Notes: a model not told the origin generated them from the letters alone. 64,000 bases of DNA from Bacillus sp. Y1 (GCF_003586445.1 NZ_CP030028.1:3238501-3302500); one strand, 5' to 3'; counted from the first letter of the stretch, positions 49,378 through 60,370 are shown. Translations and numbers: made by a program.

Positions 49378-49982
49378 GATTGTCTTCCTCTCCCCTTTTC
49401 TAGTTGATAAACATGTCCTTCAAACAGGCTAGTTAGCTTTTCAAAGCCGCTCCATGCCAAAATGAGACAAACGGATATGGAAATAACATCTAAAAACTGA
49501 AGTGACCCGATTGGAATTTCCATTGAATAAACATTCAACACTAGAGAATACACTAATTCTCCATGGATACTCCCAAAAATAAGCGCAATCACTCGTTTAA
49601 AAACCTCATTATGCATCATAATGGTCATATACGTTAATACGACGGCAAACATCCAATTTCTATCAAGGATTAACCAAACAGGATCAAAAAGCTCAAATAA
49701 TTGAAAACTGCCATAGGCAAGCATAAGAATAAATGACGTGATCAAAAAGTAAACCATTGATTTTCCTTTCATTTTCCCAATCTCATAATAGGCTAGGATT
49801 AAAAAGAAAATTGAAACAACAGACACTTTTAGCCCAAACAAGTGTATGGATTGAGAAGACAAAATAATTGAAAATAAGATGATGACTGTGTACTTCACTC
49901 GTTTCGGATTCGTTTTACTCATAAAAAAGGTCGTACAAATCCAAAGAGCCCAAAATGTCCAATAAAAGAATATTCCTTCCAT
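49374..49982 (-). CDS. yphA: YphA family membrane protein
   Basis: 202 residues with about seven membrane helices (WTFWALWICTTFFMS through VISISVCLILAWSGFEKL). Position upstream of yphB and downstream of fni marks YphA. Function unknown. GGAGGGGTG Shine-Dalgarno. Probably one transcript with yphB and the small gene after it. Confidence 0.83.
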   Translation of the reverse strand: MEGIFFYWTFWALWICTTFFMSKTNPKRVKYTVIILFSIILSSQSIHLFGLKVSVVSIFFLILAYYEIGKMKGKSMVYFLITSFILMLAYGSFQLFELFDPVWLILDRNWMFAVVLTYMTIMMHNEVFKRVIALIFGSIHGELVYSLVLNVYSMEIPIGSLQFLDVISISVCLILAWSGFEKLTSLFEGHVYQLEKGRGRQS

Positions 49983-50087
49983 ATCACCCCTCCTATCATC
50001 TCCATTATGGCTTTTCAGTATGTACTTTAACCGTAAGATGTATAAACTTTCAAAAATGATTCATGTTAATTAGGAGGAGGTGGGATC

Positions 50088-50231
50088 ATGGGTAAAGATC
50101 GTCAACAAAGCAAATTAAAAGCAAGTGGTCGTGTTGAGTCCGATCGAGATCAAGAGTTGGAGAAAAAAGGGGCAACCAAACTCTCCAGCCCAGAAGAGGC
50201 TAGAGAGCTAAATAATAATAAAAGATATTAA
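50088..50231 (+). CDS. ypzI: YpzI-like small protein
   Basis: A 47-residue, charged, soluble protein MGKDRQQSK...SGRVESDRDQ...LSSPEEARELN on the plus strand, between the yphA and fni genes. AGGAGGAGGTG lies 5 nt before the ATG, a strong translation signal. It resembles YpzI of B. subtilis by memory. It is too short for most ORF thresholds. Role unknown. Confidence 0.8.
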   Translation: MGKDRQQSKLKASGRVESDRDQELEKKGATKLSSPEEARELNNNKRY

Positions 50232-50234
50232 TGA

Positions 50235-50258
50235 AAAAAGCTCCCTTATCCGGGAGCT

Positions 50259-50260
<2 letters not shown>
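50235..50260 (-). terminator. fni terminator
   Basis: The stem AAAGCTCCC/GGGAGCTTT (50251-50260 with about 50237-50246) is followed on the minus strand by TTTTTT. The fni stop codon lies in it; it may also stop the small plus-strand gene weakly. Confidence 0.85.
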
Positions 50261-51311
<1,051 letters not shown>

Positions 51312-51320
51312 TTATCACCA

Positions 51321-52457
51321 TTATCTCTTTAAATTCTTCAGTTGATCTCCAATCATTTCACCTAACTGAAAGCCTTTTGATTCTTCAGGAAGTTCATAAT
51401 CCTTTACTTCTTCTTCCTTTTCAGCTAGTTCTTTCATGCTTAGAGAAAGTCTTTGTTCTTGCTCATTTACATCAAGAACCTTCACTTTCACTGATTCATT
51501 TTCCTTTAATACTTCATGTGGAGTGGCAATATGCTTATGAGAAATTTGTGAAATATGAACTAACCCTTCTACTCCTGGGAACACTTCAACAAAAGCTCCA
51601 TAAGAAACAAGGCGTTTTACAACCCCTTCTAGAGTGGTTCCTTTTGCTGCTTTTTCAGAAATATTAGCCCATGGTCCAGGTAATGTTTCTTTTATCGATA
51701 AAGAAATACGCTCATTATCACGGTCAACACTAAGCACTTTTACTTGAACTTGCTGTCCCTCTTGAACAACATCAGTCGGCTTAACAACATGCTCATGAGA
51801 CAGCTGAGAAATGTGAACCAACCCATCAATTCCACCAATATCTACAAATGCACCAAAATCAGTAATTCTTTGTACGGTACCTGAAAGAACCTGACCAGGA
51901 GCTAATGAATCTAAAATATTTTTCTTTTGTTTTCCTTTTTCAAGCTCAATTACGGCACGATGAGAAAGGATTAGACGATTCTTCTCCTTGTCTAGTTCTA
52001 CTATTTTAAATGCCAATGTTTTACCCTTATAATCAGAGAAATCTTCAACAAAGTGTGCTTCCACTAAAGAAGCAGGAACAAAACCTCTTACTCCAAGATC
52101 GACTACAAGTCCGCCTTTTACAACATCTTTAATTTCAGCATCAAAGACTTCACCAGATTCAAACTTTTGCTCAAGCTCTTGCCATGCATTTTCAGCATCT
52201 ACTTTACGCTTTGAAAGAATCAAGGCATCTTCTTCTACCTTTAGGACTTCTAATTCAAGCTGGTCACCTTCATTAACCGCATCGCTTGCTTTTTCGATGT
52301 GCAGACTTGATAACTCACTAATTGGAATAATTCCATCAAGCTTGCTGTTTGGGATTGAGATAATAACCTGTTTTTCCTCCACCTTTGTTACTTGTCCGCT
52401 TACTTTGTCACCCACTTGAAAATCCATAACTTCCACTTGATTCATTTCTTCAGACAT
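51321..52457 (-). CDS. ypfD: S1-domain protein, ribosomal protein S1 homologue (YpfD)
   Basis: 378 residues: four S1 RNA-binding domains at about 14-85, 100-170, 185-255 and 270-340 (for example [20 protein letters not shown] and [21 protein letters not shown]). Shorter than the six-domain E. coli S1, as usual in Bacillus. The acidic C-terminal tail is short. It lies 12 nt upstream of fni. Confidence 0.95.
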   Translation of the reverse strand: MSEEMNQVEVMDFQVGDKVSGQVTKVEEKQVIISIPNSKLDGIIPISELSSLHIEKASDAVNEGDQLELEVLKVEEDALILSKRKVDAENAWQELEQKFESGEVFDAEIKDVVKGGLVVDLGVRGFVPASLVEAHFVEDFSDYKGKTLAFKIVELDKEKNRLILSHRAVIELEKGKQKKNILDSLAPGQVLSGTVQRITDFGAFVDIGGIDGLVHISQLSHEHVVKPTDVVQEGQQVQVKVLSVDRDNERISLSIKETLPGPWANISEKAAKGTTLEGVVKRLVSYGAFVEVFPGVEGLVHISQISHKHIATPHEVLKENESVKVKVLDVNEQEQRLSLSMKELAEKEEEVKDYELPEESKGFQLGEMIGDQLKNLKR

Positions 52458-52496
52458 ATGTACTCCTCCTTAATCCATTGACTGCTCCATTTTTAT

Positions 52497-52517
52497 AAAA
52501 AGTGATGTTTGCATCAC
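52497..52517 (-). terminator. plsC terminator
   Basis: The stem GTGATG/CATCAC (52502-52517) is followed on the minus strand by TTTTTAT. Confidence 0.7.
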
Positions 52518-52604
52518 CGTTGAAACAATACTTAGAGAATTATCTAAAAAATCTCTTTAATTAAACTTCTTATAAATGGCTTCTTTTGTCAAGCGAGATA
52601 CTCC

Positions 52605-53186
52605 CTATTTGTTCGCAATAATCAGTTTTCTGATTTCTTCCATAATGATTTTTGTAGCCTCATCAGCTGATATTTTGTTTTTTCGATATTCTGTAAAATC
52701 AACTGGCTTACCATAAACCACCTTTAACTTATTAAATGCTTTATATGGGCCAATAACCGCACAAGGAACGATTAATGCTTCGGATCTTGTTGCAAAGAAG
52801 CCAGCACCTGCTAACCCTTCTCCAAGCTCTCCCGTCTTACTGCGAGTACCTTCAGGGAATAACCCAAGAACTTCCCCCTCCTTAAGGACGGCTAAGCCCT
52901 TTCTAAGAGCCTCACGATCACTCATCCCTCTTTTGACAGGAAATGCATTCAAATGAGGAAAAAGTTTCCCAATCACAGGTACACGAAACAACTCCTCTTT
53001 AGCCATAAAATGGACTGCGCGAGGAGTTGTAGTTCCTACGACAATTGGATCAAGATTAGAAATATGATTGGAACAAAGCAAAACCGATCCTACTTTAGGA
53101 ATATTTTCTTGGCCAATTGTCTCTATACGATACAAAGGCTTGTAGATCATGTTTACAACGGATCGTGCAAAAGTATATATCGTCAA
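52605..53186 (-). CDS. plsC: 1-acyl-sn-glycerol-3-phosphate acyltransferase
   Basis: Acylates lysophosphatidic acid in membrane-lipid synthesis. [15 protein letters not shown] holds the HX4D catalytic motif; [15 protein letters not shown] holds the phosphate-binding motif; [12 protein letters not shown] follows. 193 residues, one N-terminal hydrophobic stretch. It overlaps cmk by 4 nt, so the two are coupled. This may be one of more than one PlsC-type enzyme. Confidence 0.93.
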   Translation of the reverse strand: MTIYTFARSVVNMIYKPLYRIETIGQENIPKVGSVLLCSNHISNLDPIVVGTTTPRAVHFMAKEELFRVPVIGKLFPHLNAFPVKRGMSDREALRKGLAVLKEGEVLGLFPEGTRSKTGELGEGLAGAGFFATRSEALIVPCAVIGPYKAFNKLKVVYGKPVDFTEYRKNKISADEATKIIMEEIRKLIIANK

Positions 53187-53860
53187 TAGGATCCTATCCT
53201 TTCCTCAGCTAATGCTAAGATTTTCTCAACCACTTCTTCAATCGATAAGGAAGTGGTATCTATCTCTACTGCATCCTCAGCTTTTTTTAAAGGTGCTACT
53301 TCTCGTTCAGAATCTAATTTATCTCTAGCCGCAATCTCTTGTTTTAACTTTTCTAAGTCGGCTGGAAAGCCTTTTTCAAGGTTTTCTTGATATCTTCTTT
53401 CCGCTCTTTCCTGAACGCTTGCCAGAAGAAACACTTTTATTTCTGCATCAGGAAGGACATGTGTGCCAATATCTCGACCATCCATGACCACTCCCCCATT
53501 TGCCCCGAATTGCTGTTGTCTTTTCACCATTTCTTCTCGAATTAAACGGTGTTTTGCCACGATAGAGACTTGATTTGTCACCTCGGCAGATCGAATCTCG
53601 TTTGTAACTTCTTGTCCATCAAGGAATACAAGTTGTCCTTTTTCACCTGGCAACAAGTCAATTTTTGTATTTGCTAAAAGCTCATTAAGGGCGCTCTCAT
53701 CGGAAAGCTCACATTTAGACTGTAAAGCTTTATATGTAATTGCACGATACATAGCACCTGTATCAATATAAATATATGAGAGTTTCTCAGCTATTATTTT
53801 GGCAACAGTACTTTTTCCTGCAGCAGCAGGACCGTCGATTGCGATAGATATTTTACTCAT
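53183..53860 (-). CDS. cmk: Cytidylate kinase
   Basis: Phosphorylates CMP/dCMP. P-loop [27 protein letters not shown], and [15 protein letters not shown]. 225 residues from the ATG at 53860 after TAGGAGG; the frame reaching 53905 has no signal of its own. It is followed by plsC and ypfD. Confidence 0.97.
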   Translation of the reverse strand: MSKISIAIDGPAAAGKSTVAKIIAEKLSYIYIDTGAMYRAITYKALQSKCELSDESALNELLANTKIDLLPGEKGQLVFLDGQEVTNEIRSAEVTNQVSIVAKHRLIREEMVKRQQQFGANGGVVMDGRDIGTHVLPDAEIKVFLLASVQERAERRYQENLEKGFPADLEKLKQEIAARDKLDSEREVAPLKKAEDAVEIDTTSLSIEEVVEKILALAEERIGSY

Positions 53861-53983
53861 ATGTCCTCCTAGTTGTTTGAACTTCAATATTGTTAGTTTG
53901 TTCAATTTGAATCGTAAACGAATGATTCCTTATATATTTTAGCATATACTTGTTCGTTGCTTGTTAATAATATTGTAAAAAAC

Positions 53984-54009
53984 AAAAAAAGCAGGAGCTC
54001 CCTGCTTTT
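53984..54009 (-). terminator. ypfB terminator
   Basis: The stem AAAAGCAGG/CCTGCTTTT (54001-54009 with 53987-53995 region) is followed on the minus strand by a T-run. Confidence 0.9.
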
Positions 54010-54191
54010 CATTTCCCATTAAAGGTTTCTAGAAAATCCGAAAAATTATTTTTGTTTACACCTTCGTATTTTGTAATGATTTTCAACTCAGGAAAGATGC
54101 TTAACTGATGAAAGAAAAACTGTGTTCCGATAAGGAAAAGAAACTGAATGAGAATGATCTTAACAATAATACGCTCAAACGTCTTCACCAT
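54009..54191 (-). CDS. ypfB: YpfB (DUF5359) small membrane protein
   Basis: 60 residues; one membrane helix (IIVKIILIQFLFLIGTQFFF) with the conserved ERIIVK start and ELKIITKYEGV tail. ATG at 54191 follows GGGAGG by 7 nt; the ATG at 54206 lies upstream of that site. Function unknown. It lies between cmk and the PilZ gene as ypfB does. Confidence 0.83.
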   Translation of the reverse strand: MVKTFERIIVKIILIQFLFLIGTQFFFHQLSIFPELKIITKYEGVNKNNFSDFLETFNGK

Positions 54192-54245
54192 TTCACTTCC
54201 TCCCATAATATCAGTACTATTATAGGGAAATTATGGCTAATTTAT

Positions 54246-54908
54246 TCACGATTCAAGACCCTTCTTCTTCATAAGCAACTGGCGGTCAAAGCTAAATCGA
54301 AGAAAAAGTTGACGGTCCTGTGGGCTCATATCAACAAATTGTAACGATGCCTTCATACGACTGTCATCTAAAGGAATGAGTCTTACTACTTTACTCTTTA
54401 CTTTTAAATAATGAATTTCTCCGCTTTGCATAGGAAGTACCACCCATAATTGAAGGGTTTGACCAGCGAGAATTCCATGTTTATCGTTGATAAGAATTGC
54501 TGCACCGCCTGCACTTATATCATCTGTAACAGTTGTAAATGCCTTAAACTCTGAATTTGTAGGATGTACTGCCACATCTGCAGTAGTTTCGACCCTTACA
54601 TATTGACGTCTTTGTATCTTTACCAAGTGCTCGTCGCCAGGATAAGATAGAATTAGCATGGGAATATTCTGCTTGGTTCTACCTAATACCTCGGATTCAA
54701 ATAAAAAGACTGAGTTATTGTCCTGAGAGACAAATGATCCTTTTAACTGTGTCCCATCAATTAAAAAGACCGTTCTTTCAGTTGCCATATTGATTGGATA
54801 ATCGATATAGATTTGATTTTCCTTTTGCTCTACAACCTTACATTTGAATTTATCTAATTTATCTCCATATTTTAACTCAAGCATAATTACAGTGCCTATT
54901 TTCAACAT
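54246..54908 (-). CDS. motI: PilZ-domain c-di-GMP receptor MotI (YpfA/DgrA)
   Basis: 220 residues: an N-terminal YcgR-like domain (IGTVIMLELKYGDKL...YIDYPINMATERTVF) and a C-terminal PilZ domain with c-di-GMP motif RRQYVR and DISAGGAA. In B. subtilis the homologue binds c-di-GMP and acts as a clutch on flagellar stators. The start at 54908 aligns with that protein; frame extends to 54941. With cheR, it suggests motility control. Confidence 0.92.
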   Translation of the reverse strand: MLKIGTVIMLELKYGDKLDKFKCKVVEQKENQIYIDYPINMATERTVFLIDGTQLKGSFVSQDNNSVFLFESEVLGRTKQNIPMLILSYPGDEHLVKIQRRQYVRVETTADVAVHPTNSEFKAFTTVTDDISAGGAAILINDKHGILAGQTLQLWVVLPMQSGEIHYLKVKSKVVRLIPLDDSRMKASLQFVDMSPQDRQLFLRFSFDRQLLMKKKGLES

Positions 54909-54982
54909 ACGATCACACATCCTGTCAAAACTTGTCACCACAAATTATGACATGAACTTATTCATTGACGCAATATGAATCT

Positions 54983-55012
54983 AAAAAAAAGGAAAAGCGG
55001 GTGCTTTTCCTT
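54983..55012 (-). terminator. sleB-ypeB terminator
   Basis: The 10-bp stem AAGGAAAAGC/GCTTTTCCTT (55003-55012 with 54989-54998) is followed on the minus strand by a T-run (54983-54988). The ypeB stop lies in it. Confidence 0.93.
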
Positions 55013-56363
55013 ACACAACATCCTCATATACTTCCTCGGCATTTTCTAGCTTATCGACCTTTTCTTCGATCCCGCTATTTGCGTTAATGAAAATACGGTA
55101 CGTGTCATCACCTAGGGTTCCCATGAATTCATAACACAGTACTTCTTCGTTCATATCGTTAATAATGATCGATTGTCTATTTTCCATCACCTTAACACTT
55201 GGGTTAATTTTCTTTTGTGCGTCTTCCACCGATAGAGTTGGCTTTGGAATATCTCTAACATGGTGAGAGCGTAAATAATCATCAGCAGAAAAACCTAAAA
55301 TATTTCCATTATCCAACGCTACCTTTACATTAATAGCATCAGGATACACTCTAACATCATTTTCATTTGTAACAAAGGTAAATACTCCAATATTATCGTA
55401 CTGCGTGCTTTCAAATAGATCTAAATTTTCAAAGCCCGTATCCTTTAAGAATTGAATCGCTTTCGTACTTGCATCGTTTAGACTTATTTTTTGCTCTTTC
55501 ACATCACGAGAGTAGATAAACCAAATTGGATAACCACCTTTTTTCGTGACATCCATATTTGCTTCTTCATTTGTACCCTTCTTTTGTACAGAAATGCTAT
55601 AAAAACCAGTACTTGCACCTTTCCCACTTTCCGTAACCTTTACAGCCACATCATTTCCAAACGCTGCATATTTTTTTGCGATTTGGACGGCCTCTTCTTC
55701 TTTCACTTGTTTCCCTTGCAAGTATTTAAACTCGTTGTCTTCTTTTTGACTTAAAGACACAAAGGCAGGTCCAAAATCTGTGTCTCCATATCCTTCAACT
55801 GTTTTCTCAACGGTCTTAAAGCCATCAATAATTGTATTATCTAAAGGCTCTTCTGATGATGCTAGAGCCAGTTCAACATCCATCCAGCGTAAGTTATTTT
55901 CTAAGACCATATGCTGTACCTTTCGCAATTCACCTTGTATCTCTGCTGACTGCTTATACAGGTCCTGTAAGGATTGGTACTCTTTATCCGTTAATGGTTC
56001 TTTCTCTAAATCTCTAATTGCAGTACGGTAACTAAAATCACCAATTTTCGCGAGAAACTCCTCCGTCTTGTTGAAAGGTAGAAGCGTTAATGGAAGTTGA
56101 CCAACATCACTATGAGCATCAGATGTTATTTTCCAAACCTCTGCTAAAGAAGGCGATAATGATTCCCTTGAATTCATAGCTAATGTTGTTCCTATCTTAT
56201 TATTCAGTAAATCTACCTGATAGCTTAGATCGTGAAACGCTCTTTGATAGTTGTTCTCAGCATTAATGAGTACGGCATTTTTTTCACGATGCTCTTGGTA
56301 GCCCCAAAAAGCCGTTCCTGCTACCCCGAGCACCAAAACACCTATTAAGATTGTTCTAATCAA
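55011..56363 (-). CDS. ypeB: Germination protein YpeB
   Basis: Required for stable incorporation of the cortex-lytic enzyme SleB in spores. A signal-anchor helix (TILIGVLVLGVAGTAFWGY) is followed by a helical N-domain and C-terminal PepSY domains (KISLNDASTKAIQFLKDTG, LSVEDAQKKINPSVK). Starting at the TTG at 56363, 5 nt after GGGGTGAGG, gives exactly the 450 residues of B. subtilis YpeB; the frame continuing to 56474 lies in sleB. It follows sleB by 13 nt. Confidence 0.95.
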   Translation of the reverse strand: MIRTILIGVLVLGVAGTAFWGYQEHREKNAVLINAENNYQRAFHDLSYQVDLLNNKIGTTLAMNSRESLSPSLAEVWKITSDAHSDVGQLPLTLLPFNKTEEFLAKIGDFSYRTAIRDLEKEPLTDKEYQSLQDLYKQSAEIQGELRKVQHMVLENNLRWMDVELALASSEEPLDNTIIDGFKTVEKTVEGYGDTDFGPAFVSLSQKEDNEFKYLQGKQVKEEEAVQIAKKYAAFGNDVAVKVTESGKGASTGFYSISVQKKGTNEEANMDVTKKGGYPIWFIYSRDVKEQKISLNDASTKAIQFLKDTGFENLDLFESTQYDNIGVFTFVTNENDVRVYPDAINVKVALDNGNILGFSADDYLRSHHVRDIPKPTLSVEDAQKKINPSVKVMENRQSIIINDMNEEVLCYEFMGTLGDDTYRIFINANSGIEEKVDKLENAEEVYEDVV

Positions 56364-56376
56364 TTCGACCTCACCC

Positions 56377-57423
56377 CTATTTACAGAATATATGCTTTCC
56401 GATGCGCTTAATTTGTGGTCTAGACCAAATCCATCCACTTGTCGCCGTGTCAGGGTTAAAATAATAGATGGCATTTCCAGTCGGATCCCAACCGTTCATT
56501 GCGTCCAGAACCGCTTTTTTAGCGTTCTCATTTGGGGTTAACCATATTTGGCCATCCGCAACGGCAGTAAACGCTCTTGGCTCAAAAATAACACCTGAAA
56601 CCGTATTAGGAAATGTAGCACTTTGCACCCTGTTTAATATAACTGCCGCCACCGCTACTTGACCAATATAAGGTTCTCCCCTTGCTTCTCCATATACAGC
56701 GTTTGCCATTAACTGAATATCATTCTGTGAAAACCCACTTGGTACATTAGCAGCTGTAGGTTTTTTTGGTGGAGTTGCAGCTGTTGCTTTCGGGCCAGCT
56801 TGTTTTCCAGCATTTGCTTGTGGTGCGGTAGGTTTCTTTGCTGCCGTATTATTATTTTGCGGCTTCTTAGCTGCGGTTGTATTCTGTTTACTTTGTTTAG
56901 CTGTTGTATTTTGTTTCGGTTGTTGTGCAGTTGGAGTTTTTGCTTGAGTTTTTGGTGTTGGTTTTTTTGCTGTTGCCGTTCCTTGATTCTTATTCGACTG
57001 TGCCTTATTTACTTTCGGGTTTGGCTTCTTTTGCTTTGCTAAATCTACTCCACCATAATGAGTAAATTTGTTTCCATTATTTATTTGTTCCTTTACAAAT
57101 TGTTCATTGTACTTTGTTGCTTTTACTAATTTCTGCTTTGTTGTTGTTCCAGCAAGTCCATCGATTGGTAGCCCAAATTCGTACTGAAAGTTTCTTAGAG
57201 CCCAATACGTCTTCCATCCAAATACACCGTCAATTTTCCCATTATAATAACCGATGTACTGAAGACGTGATTGAAGTTCAATAACATCTTCACCTACTGC
57301 CCCTTGTTGAATCACTTGATTGGTGAAGGCATCAACCTGATCCACCTTTGTTGTAAAGGGGATAATAACTTGTGTTAGAAAGAAGATTGTAGCAACTTTC
57401 ATTAATAAAATTTTTTTGTTCAT
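56377..57423 (-). CDS. sleB: Spore cortex-lytic enzyme SleB
   Basis: A lytic transglycosylase that degrades cortex in germination. Signal sequence (1-32), PG-binding domain (about 40-103, VIELQSRLQYIGYYNGKIDG), a linker of about 100 residues rich in K, T, A, Q, P and N (130-228), then the catalytic domain (NDIQLMANAVYGEARGEP; proposed catalytic Glu 246). The ATG at 57423 has TCTGGGGG upstream. At 348 residues it exceeds the B. subtilis protein (305 by memory), due to the linker. It is paired with ypeB. Confidence 0.95.
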   Translation of the reverse strand: MNKKILLMKVATIFFLTQVIIPFTTKVDQVDAFTNQVIQQGAVGEDVIELQSRLQYIGYYNGKIDGVFGWKTYWALRNFQYEFGLPIDGLAGTTTKQKLVKATKYNEQFVKEQINNGNKFTHYGGVDLAKQKKPNPKVNKAQSNKNQGTATAKKPTPKTQAKTPTAQQPKQNTTAKQSKQNTTAAKKPQNNNTAAKKPTAPQANAGKQAGPKATAATPPKKPTAANVPSGFSQNDIQLMANAVYGEARGEPYIGQVAVAAVILNRVQSATFPNTVSGVIFEPRAFTAVADGQIWLTPNENAKKAVLDAMNGWDPTGNAIYYFNPDTATSGWIWSRPQIKRIGKHIFCK

Positions 57424-57464
57424 CGTTCGCAACCCCCAGATGTAAATCTTATTAACATTAATCC

Positions 57465-57493
57465 TATTTTTTGTAGAGGTTGGTTTTTTATGC
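57465..57493 (-). promoter_or_regulatory. possible sigma-G promoter of sleB
   Basis: GCATA (57493-57489) with an AT-rich -10-like AAAAATA at 17 nt spacing approximates a sigma-G promoter (GnATR / CATnnTA), as expected for forespore expression of sleB. Confidence 0.35.
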
Positions 57494-57533
57494 AAAAAGC
57501 TACTAGAAACTTCTTTAATAAGAATCAAAAGAC

Positions 57534-57573
57534 AAAAAACCCCCTTTCAATTTTATAATTGAAGGGGGTTTTG
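57534..57573. terminator. terminator between prsW and sleB
   Basis: AACCCCCTTTCAATT pairs with AATTGAAGGGGGTT, followed by T-runs on both sides. The prsW stop lies in the loop region. It serves prsW. Confidence 0.93.
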
Positions 57574-58245
57574 AATGTGTATATCATCATTAGTTGCCTT
57601 TATTCCGCTCAAGTGTCTCGCACTCTTCACCTTACGGAGAGCAAGCCACCACAAAAAAATCATAAATGGCAAAATAAAGATCAGCCAGTATTCGAAGGAC
57701 ATTAAAATATAATCATATATACCGTGAAAAAATACAGGAAGAAACAGTGAAAATAGGAGCCATTTCCCTTTACTCTCATTCGTAAATTTTCCTTTTCCTA
57801 AATAGTAGCCCATTAATACACCAAAAAGCGCATGACTTGAAACAGGTAATAGTGCTCGACCTACAGCGTGCTCGACCCCATTGGCCAATAAATACAATAT
57901 ATTTTCACTTGTTGCGAACCCTAGTGCTACCGATGTACCATACACAATTCCATCATACGGTTCGTCAAATTCAACATGTTGATAAATTGCATAAAAAAGT
58001 ATGAACCACTTGAAAAATTCTTCCAAAAACCCTGTTGTAAAAAAGGCATTTAAAAAATCAGAAACAACTAAATGCTCTACATCAATAACATATTGAATAA
58101 ACATAATTGGAAATACAAGCAGTGCACCGTATATAAACGTACGTAATACCACTGAGATTGGTTCTGACCCGTACTCATCCCTTAAGTAGAAATAACTAAG
58201 AAGAGCTAAGCCAGGAGCTATCCCAGCAGAAAAAATCCCTAGCAT
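57553..58245 (-). CDS. prsW: Site-1-type membrane protease PrsW
   Basis: A polytopic protease that in B. subtilis cleaves the anti-sigma factor RsiW. About seven membrane helices; the conserved glutamates are in [10 protein letters not shown], and the histidines in [15 protein letters not shown] and FHGIYDYIL. 230 residues. AGAGGA before the ATG. It sits upstream of sleB, its usual place. Confidence 0.94.
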   Translation of the reverse strand: MLGIFSAGIAPGLALLSYFYLRDEYGSEPISVVLRTFIYGALLVFPIMFIQYVIDVEHLVVSDFLNAFFTTGFLEEFFKWFILFYAIYQHVEFDEPYDGIVYGTSVALGFATSENILYLLANGVEHAVGRALLPVSSHALFGVLMGYYLGKGKFTNESKGKWLLFSLFLPVFFHGIYDYILMSFEYWLIFILPFMIFLWWLALRKVKSARHLSGIKATNDDIHIQNPLQL

Positions 58246-58386
58246 TTGCTATCCTCTTTTCCATTCGTTTCTTCCATCGTATCATGAGTTCTTAAGAAAG
58301 AAAATCTATATTTTTGACGTTTCATGTAGACGAAATGGCTTTCGTATAGGTATGATTCTAACAGGATGAACTAACAGGAGGTTCTT

Positions 58387-59355
58387 ATGAAAAATCTACT
58401 TGTTATCCACACAGGCGGGACGATAGCAATGAGTGAGGATACGGAAACAGGAGCTGTAAAACCGGGCGAAAAAAATCCAATTGTCGATAAAACAAGGGAG
58501 CTTTTGTCCGTTGCTAATTTAATCATTGAGGAGCCTTTCCAACTGCCCTCACCCCATATTACGGCAAAAGAAATGCTGCAATTGAAAACAATTATTGAAT
58601 CTTATATAAAGGAAGATAAAATTAACGGAGTCGTGATTACACACGGCACTGATACATTAGAGGAAACTGCCTATTTTTTAGATTTAACGATTCGGACAAG
58701 CATACCGATTGTTTTGACAGGGGCCATGAGGTCAAGTAACGAAATTGGTTCAGACGGTCTATATAATTTACTTTCCGCTTTAAAAGTAGCAAATAGTGAG
58801 GAAGCGGTTGGAAATGGAGTTCTAGTTGTGTTAAACGACGAAATACACACGGCAGTAAATGTAACGAAGACTCATACAAGCAATGTATCTACCTTTCAAA
58901 GCCCACAGTATGGACCGATTGGGACTGTGACAAAAAGAGGAGTTTTCTTTCACCACTCACCAAAGAAAAGAGAAATGTATCATGTGGAGAACATTTCTAA
59001 ACGTGTGGTACTAATTAAAGCTCATGCCGGAATGGATTCTTCCCTCCTTTATGCGATAAACGATTTACATTTTGACGGTGTTGTCATTGAGGCGTTAGGA
59101 CAAGGAAATCTTCCTCCAGCAACTATTCATGGTATTAAGCTTTTACTCGAAAACAAAATACCGGTTGTATTTGTATCAAGATGCTTTAATGGCCTCGCAG
59201 AAGATGTCTATAGCTACGAAGGCGGCGGGAAGCAGTTTAAGGATTTAGGTGTCATTTTCTCTAAAGGTCTAAATGGGCAGAAGGCTAGAATTAAGTTGAT
59301 GATTGCTCTAGAATCAACTACCGATATAAAAAAACTGGATCACATGTTTCAATAA
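58387..59355 (+). CDS. ansA: L-asparaginase type I (AnsA)
   Basis: Hydrolyses asparagine to aspartate and ammonia in the cytoplasm. The two catalytic Thr motifs are HTGGTIAM and THGTDTLEETAY; the SSNEIGSDG region completes the site. 322 residues, no signal peptide, so it is the cytoplasmic form. AGGAGG 5 nt before the ATG. It stands alone on the plus strand; in B. subtilis ansA is with ansB. Confidence 0.94.
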   Translation: MKNLLVIHTGGTIAMSEDTETGAVKPGEKNPIVDKTRELLSVANLIIEEPFQLPSPHITAKEMLQLKTIIESYIKEDKINGVVITHGTDTLEETAYFLDLTIRTSIPIVLTGAMRSSNEIGSDGLYNLLSALKVANSEEAVGNGVLVVLNDEIHTAVNVTKTHTSNVSTFQSPQYGPIGTVTKRGVFFHHSPKKREMYHVENISKRVVLIKAHAGMDSSLLYAINDLHFDGVVIEALGQGNLPPATIHGIKLLLENKIPVVFVSRCFNGLAEDVYSYEGGGKQFKDLGVIFSKGLNGQKARIKLMIALESTTDIKKLDHMFQ

Positions 59356-59385
59356 AAATACCGGGCAAACATTCGCCCGGTATTT
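59356..59385. terminator. bidirectional terminator between ansA and ypdA
   Basis: AAATACCGGGC (59356-59366) pairs with GCCCGGTATTT (59375-59385). The genes are convergent. Confidence 0.92.
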
Positions 59386-59386
59386 C

Positions 59387-60352
59387 TTACGATTCTTTAT
59401 TAGCTATTGATTGAGCTATTTGCTCTCCATGGAAGCGGCCATTTTCAATAAAAATTTCATTCGCATTGTTTCCAGCCGCCAATACACCTGCAATATAAAT
59501 GCCGTCAATATTGCTCTCCATCGTTTCTCCATCATACCTTGGTCTTCCAGTGTCTCTATCAATTTCTATACCCATTTGACCAAGGAAGCTATGATCCGGA
59601 TGATAACCCGTCATCGCAAAAACAAAGTCGTTTTTTATGCTATACTCTTTGCCATGTTTGAGATAAGTTACTTTATCACATTCAATTTCCTTTAAATCTG
59701 CTTCAAATTCCATCTTTACGACACCATTTCGAACGAGCGAATCAAATTCAGGAAGAATCCATGGTTTAATAGAAGGAGAATATTCTTTTCCACGATAAAT
59801 GACGGTTACTCTTGCACCTGCTTTTACAAGCTCAATCGTAGCATCAACGCTTGAGTTCTTCCCTCCTACGACAACAATATCCTGATCAAAATAAGGATGG
59901 GCTTCCTTGAAATAATGAGAAACCTTTGGTAAATCCTCACCTGGAATCCCCATCAAATTTGGATGATCATAATAACCGGTTGCTACAATTACATACTTTG
60001 CAGCATAATCCTTTTTATCCGTGCGAACGATAAACTCATTAGCTTCTTTTTTCACACTTGTTACTTTCTCAAAAGGATGAACCCGTAAACCTTTCCTTTT
60101 TACTACTTCCCGGTAATAAACCAATGCTTGATTTCTTCTTGGTTTGTATTCTTCTGTTAAAAAAGGAACTTCTCCAATTTCTAATTTTTCACTCGTACTA
60201 AAAAATGTTTGGTGTGTAGGATAATGATAAATCGCATTCACTATATTTCCTTTTTCAATAATAAGCGGATTCTTCCCAATTTTTTTCAATGCGATTGCCG
60301 CTGACAGCCCACACGGTCCTCCACCAATTATAATTACATCTTCTATTTGCAT
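59387..60352 (-). CDS. ypdA: Bacilliredoxin (bacillithiol disulfide) reductase YpdA/Bdr
   Basis: An FAD/NADPH flavoprotein that regenerates bacillithiol. FAD motif IIGGGPCGLSAA, with the Cys noted as redox-relevant in the family, and an NADPH motif VVGGKNSSVDATIEL. 321 residues from the ATG at 60352 after AGGAG; the frame to 60385 lies in a terminator hairpin. With bshA and bshB1 it gives three bacillithiol genes in this window. Confidence 0.94.
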   Translation of the reverse strand: MQIEDVIIIGGGPCGLSAAIALKKIGKNPLIIEKGNIVNAIYHYPTHQTFFSTSEKLEIGEVPFLTEEYKPRRNQALVYYREVVKRKGLRVHPFEKVTSVKKEANEFIVRTDKKDYAAKYVIVATGYYDHPNLMGIPGEDLPKVSHYFKEAHPYFDQDIVVVGGKNSSVDATIELVKAGARVTVIYRGKEYSPSIKPWILPEFDSLVRNGVVKMEFEADLKEIECDKVTYLKHGKEYSIKNDFVFAMTGYHPDHSFLGQMGIEIDRDTGRPRYDGETMESNIDGIYIAGVLAAGNNANEIFIENGRFHGEQIAQSIANKES

Positions 60353-60370
60353 CGCTCTCTCTCCTAAACA

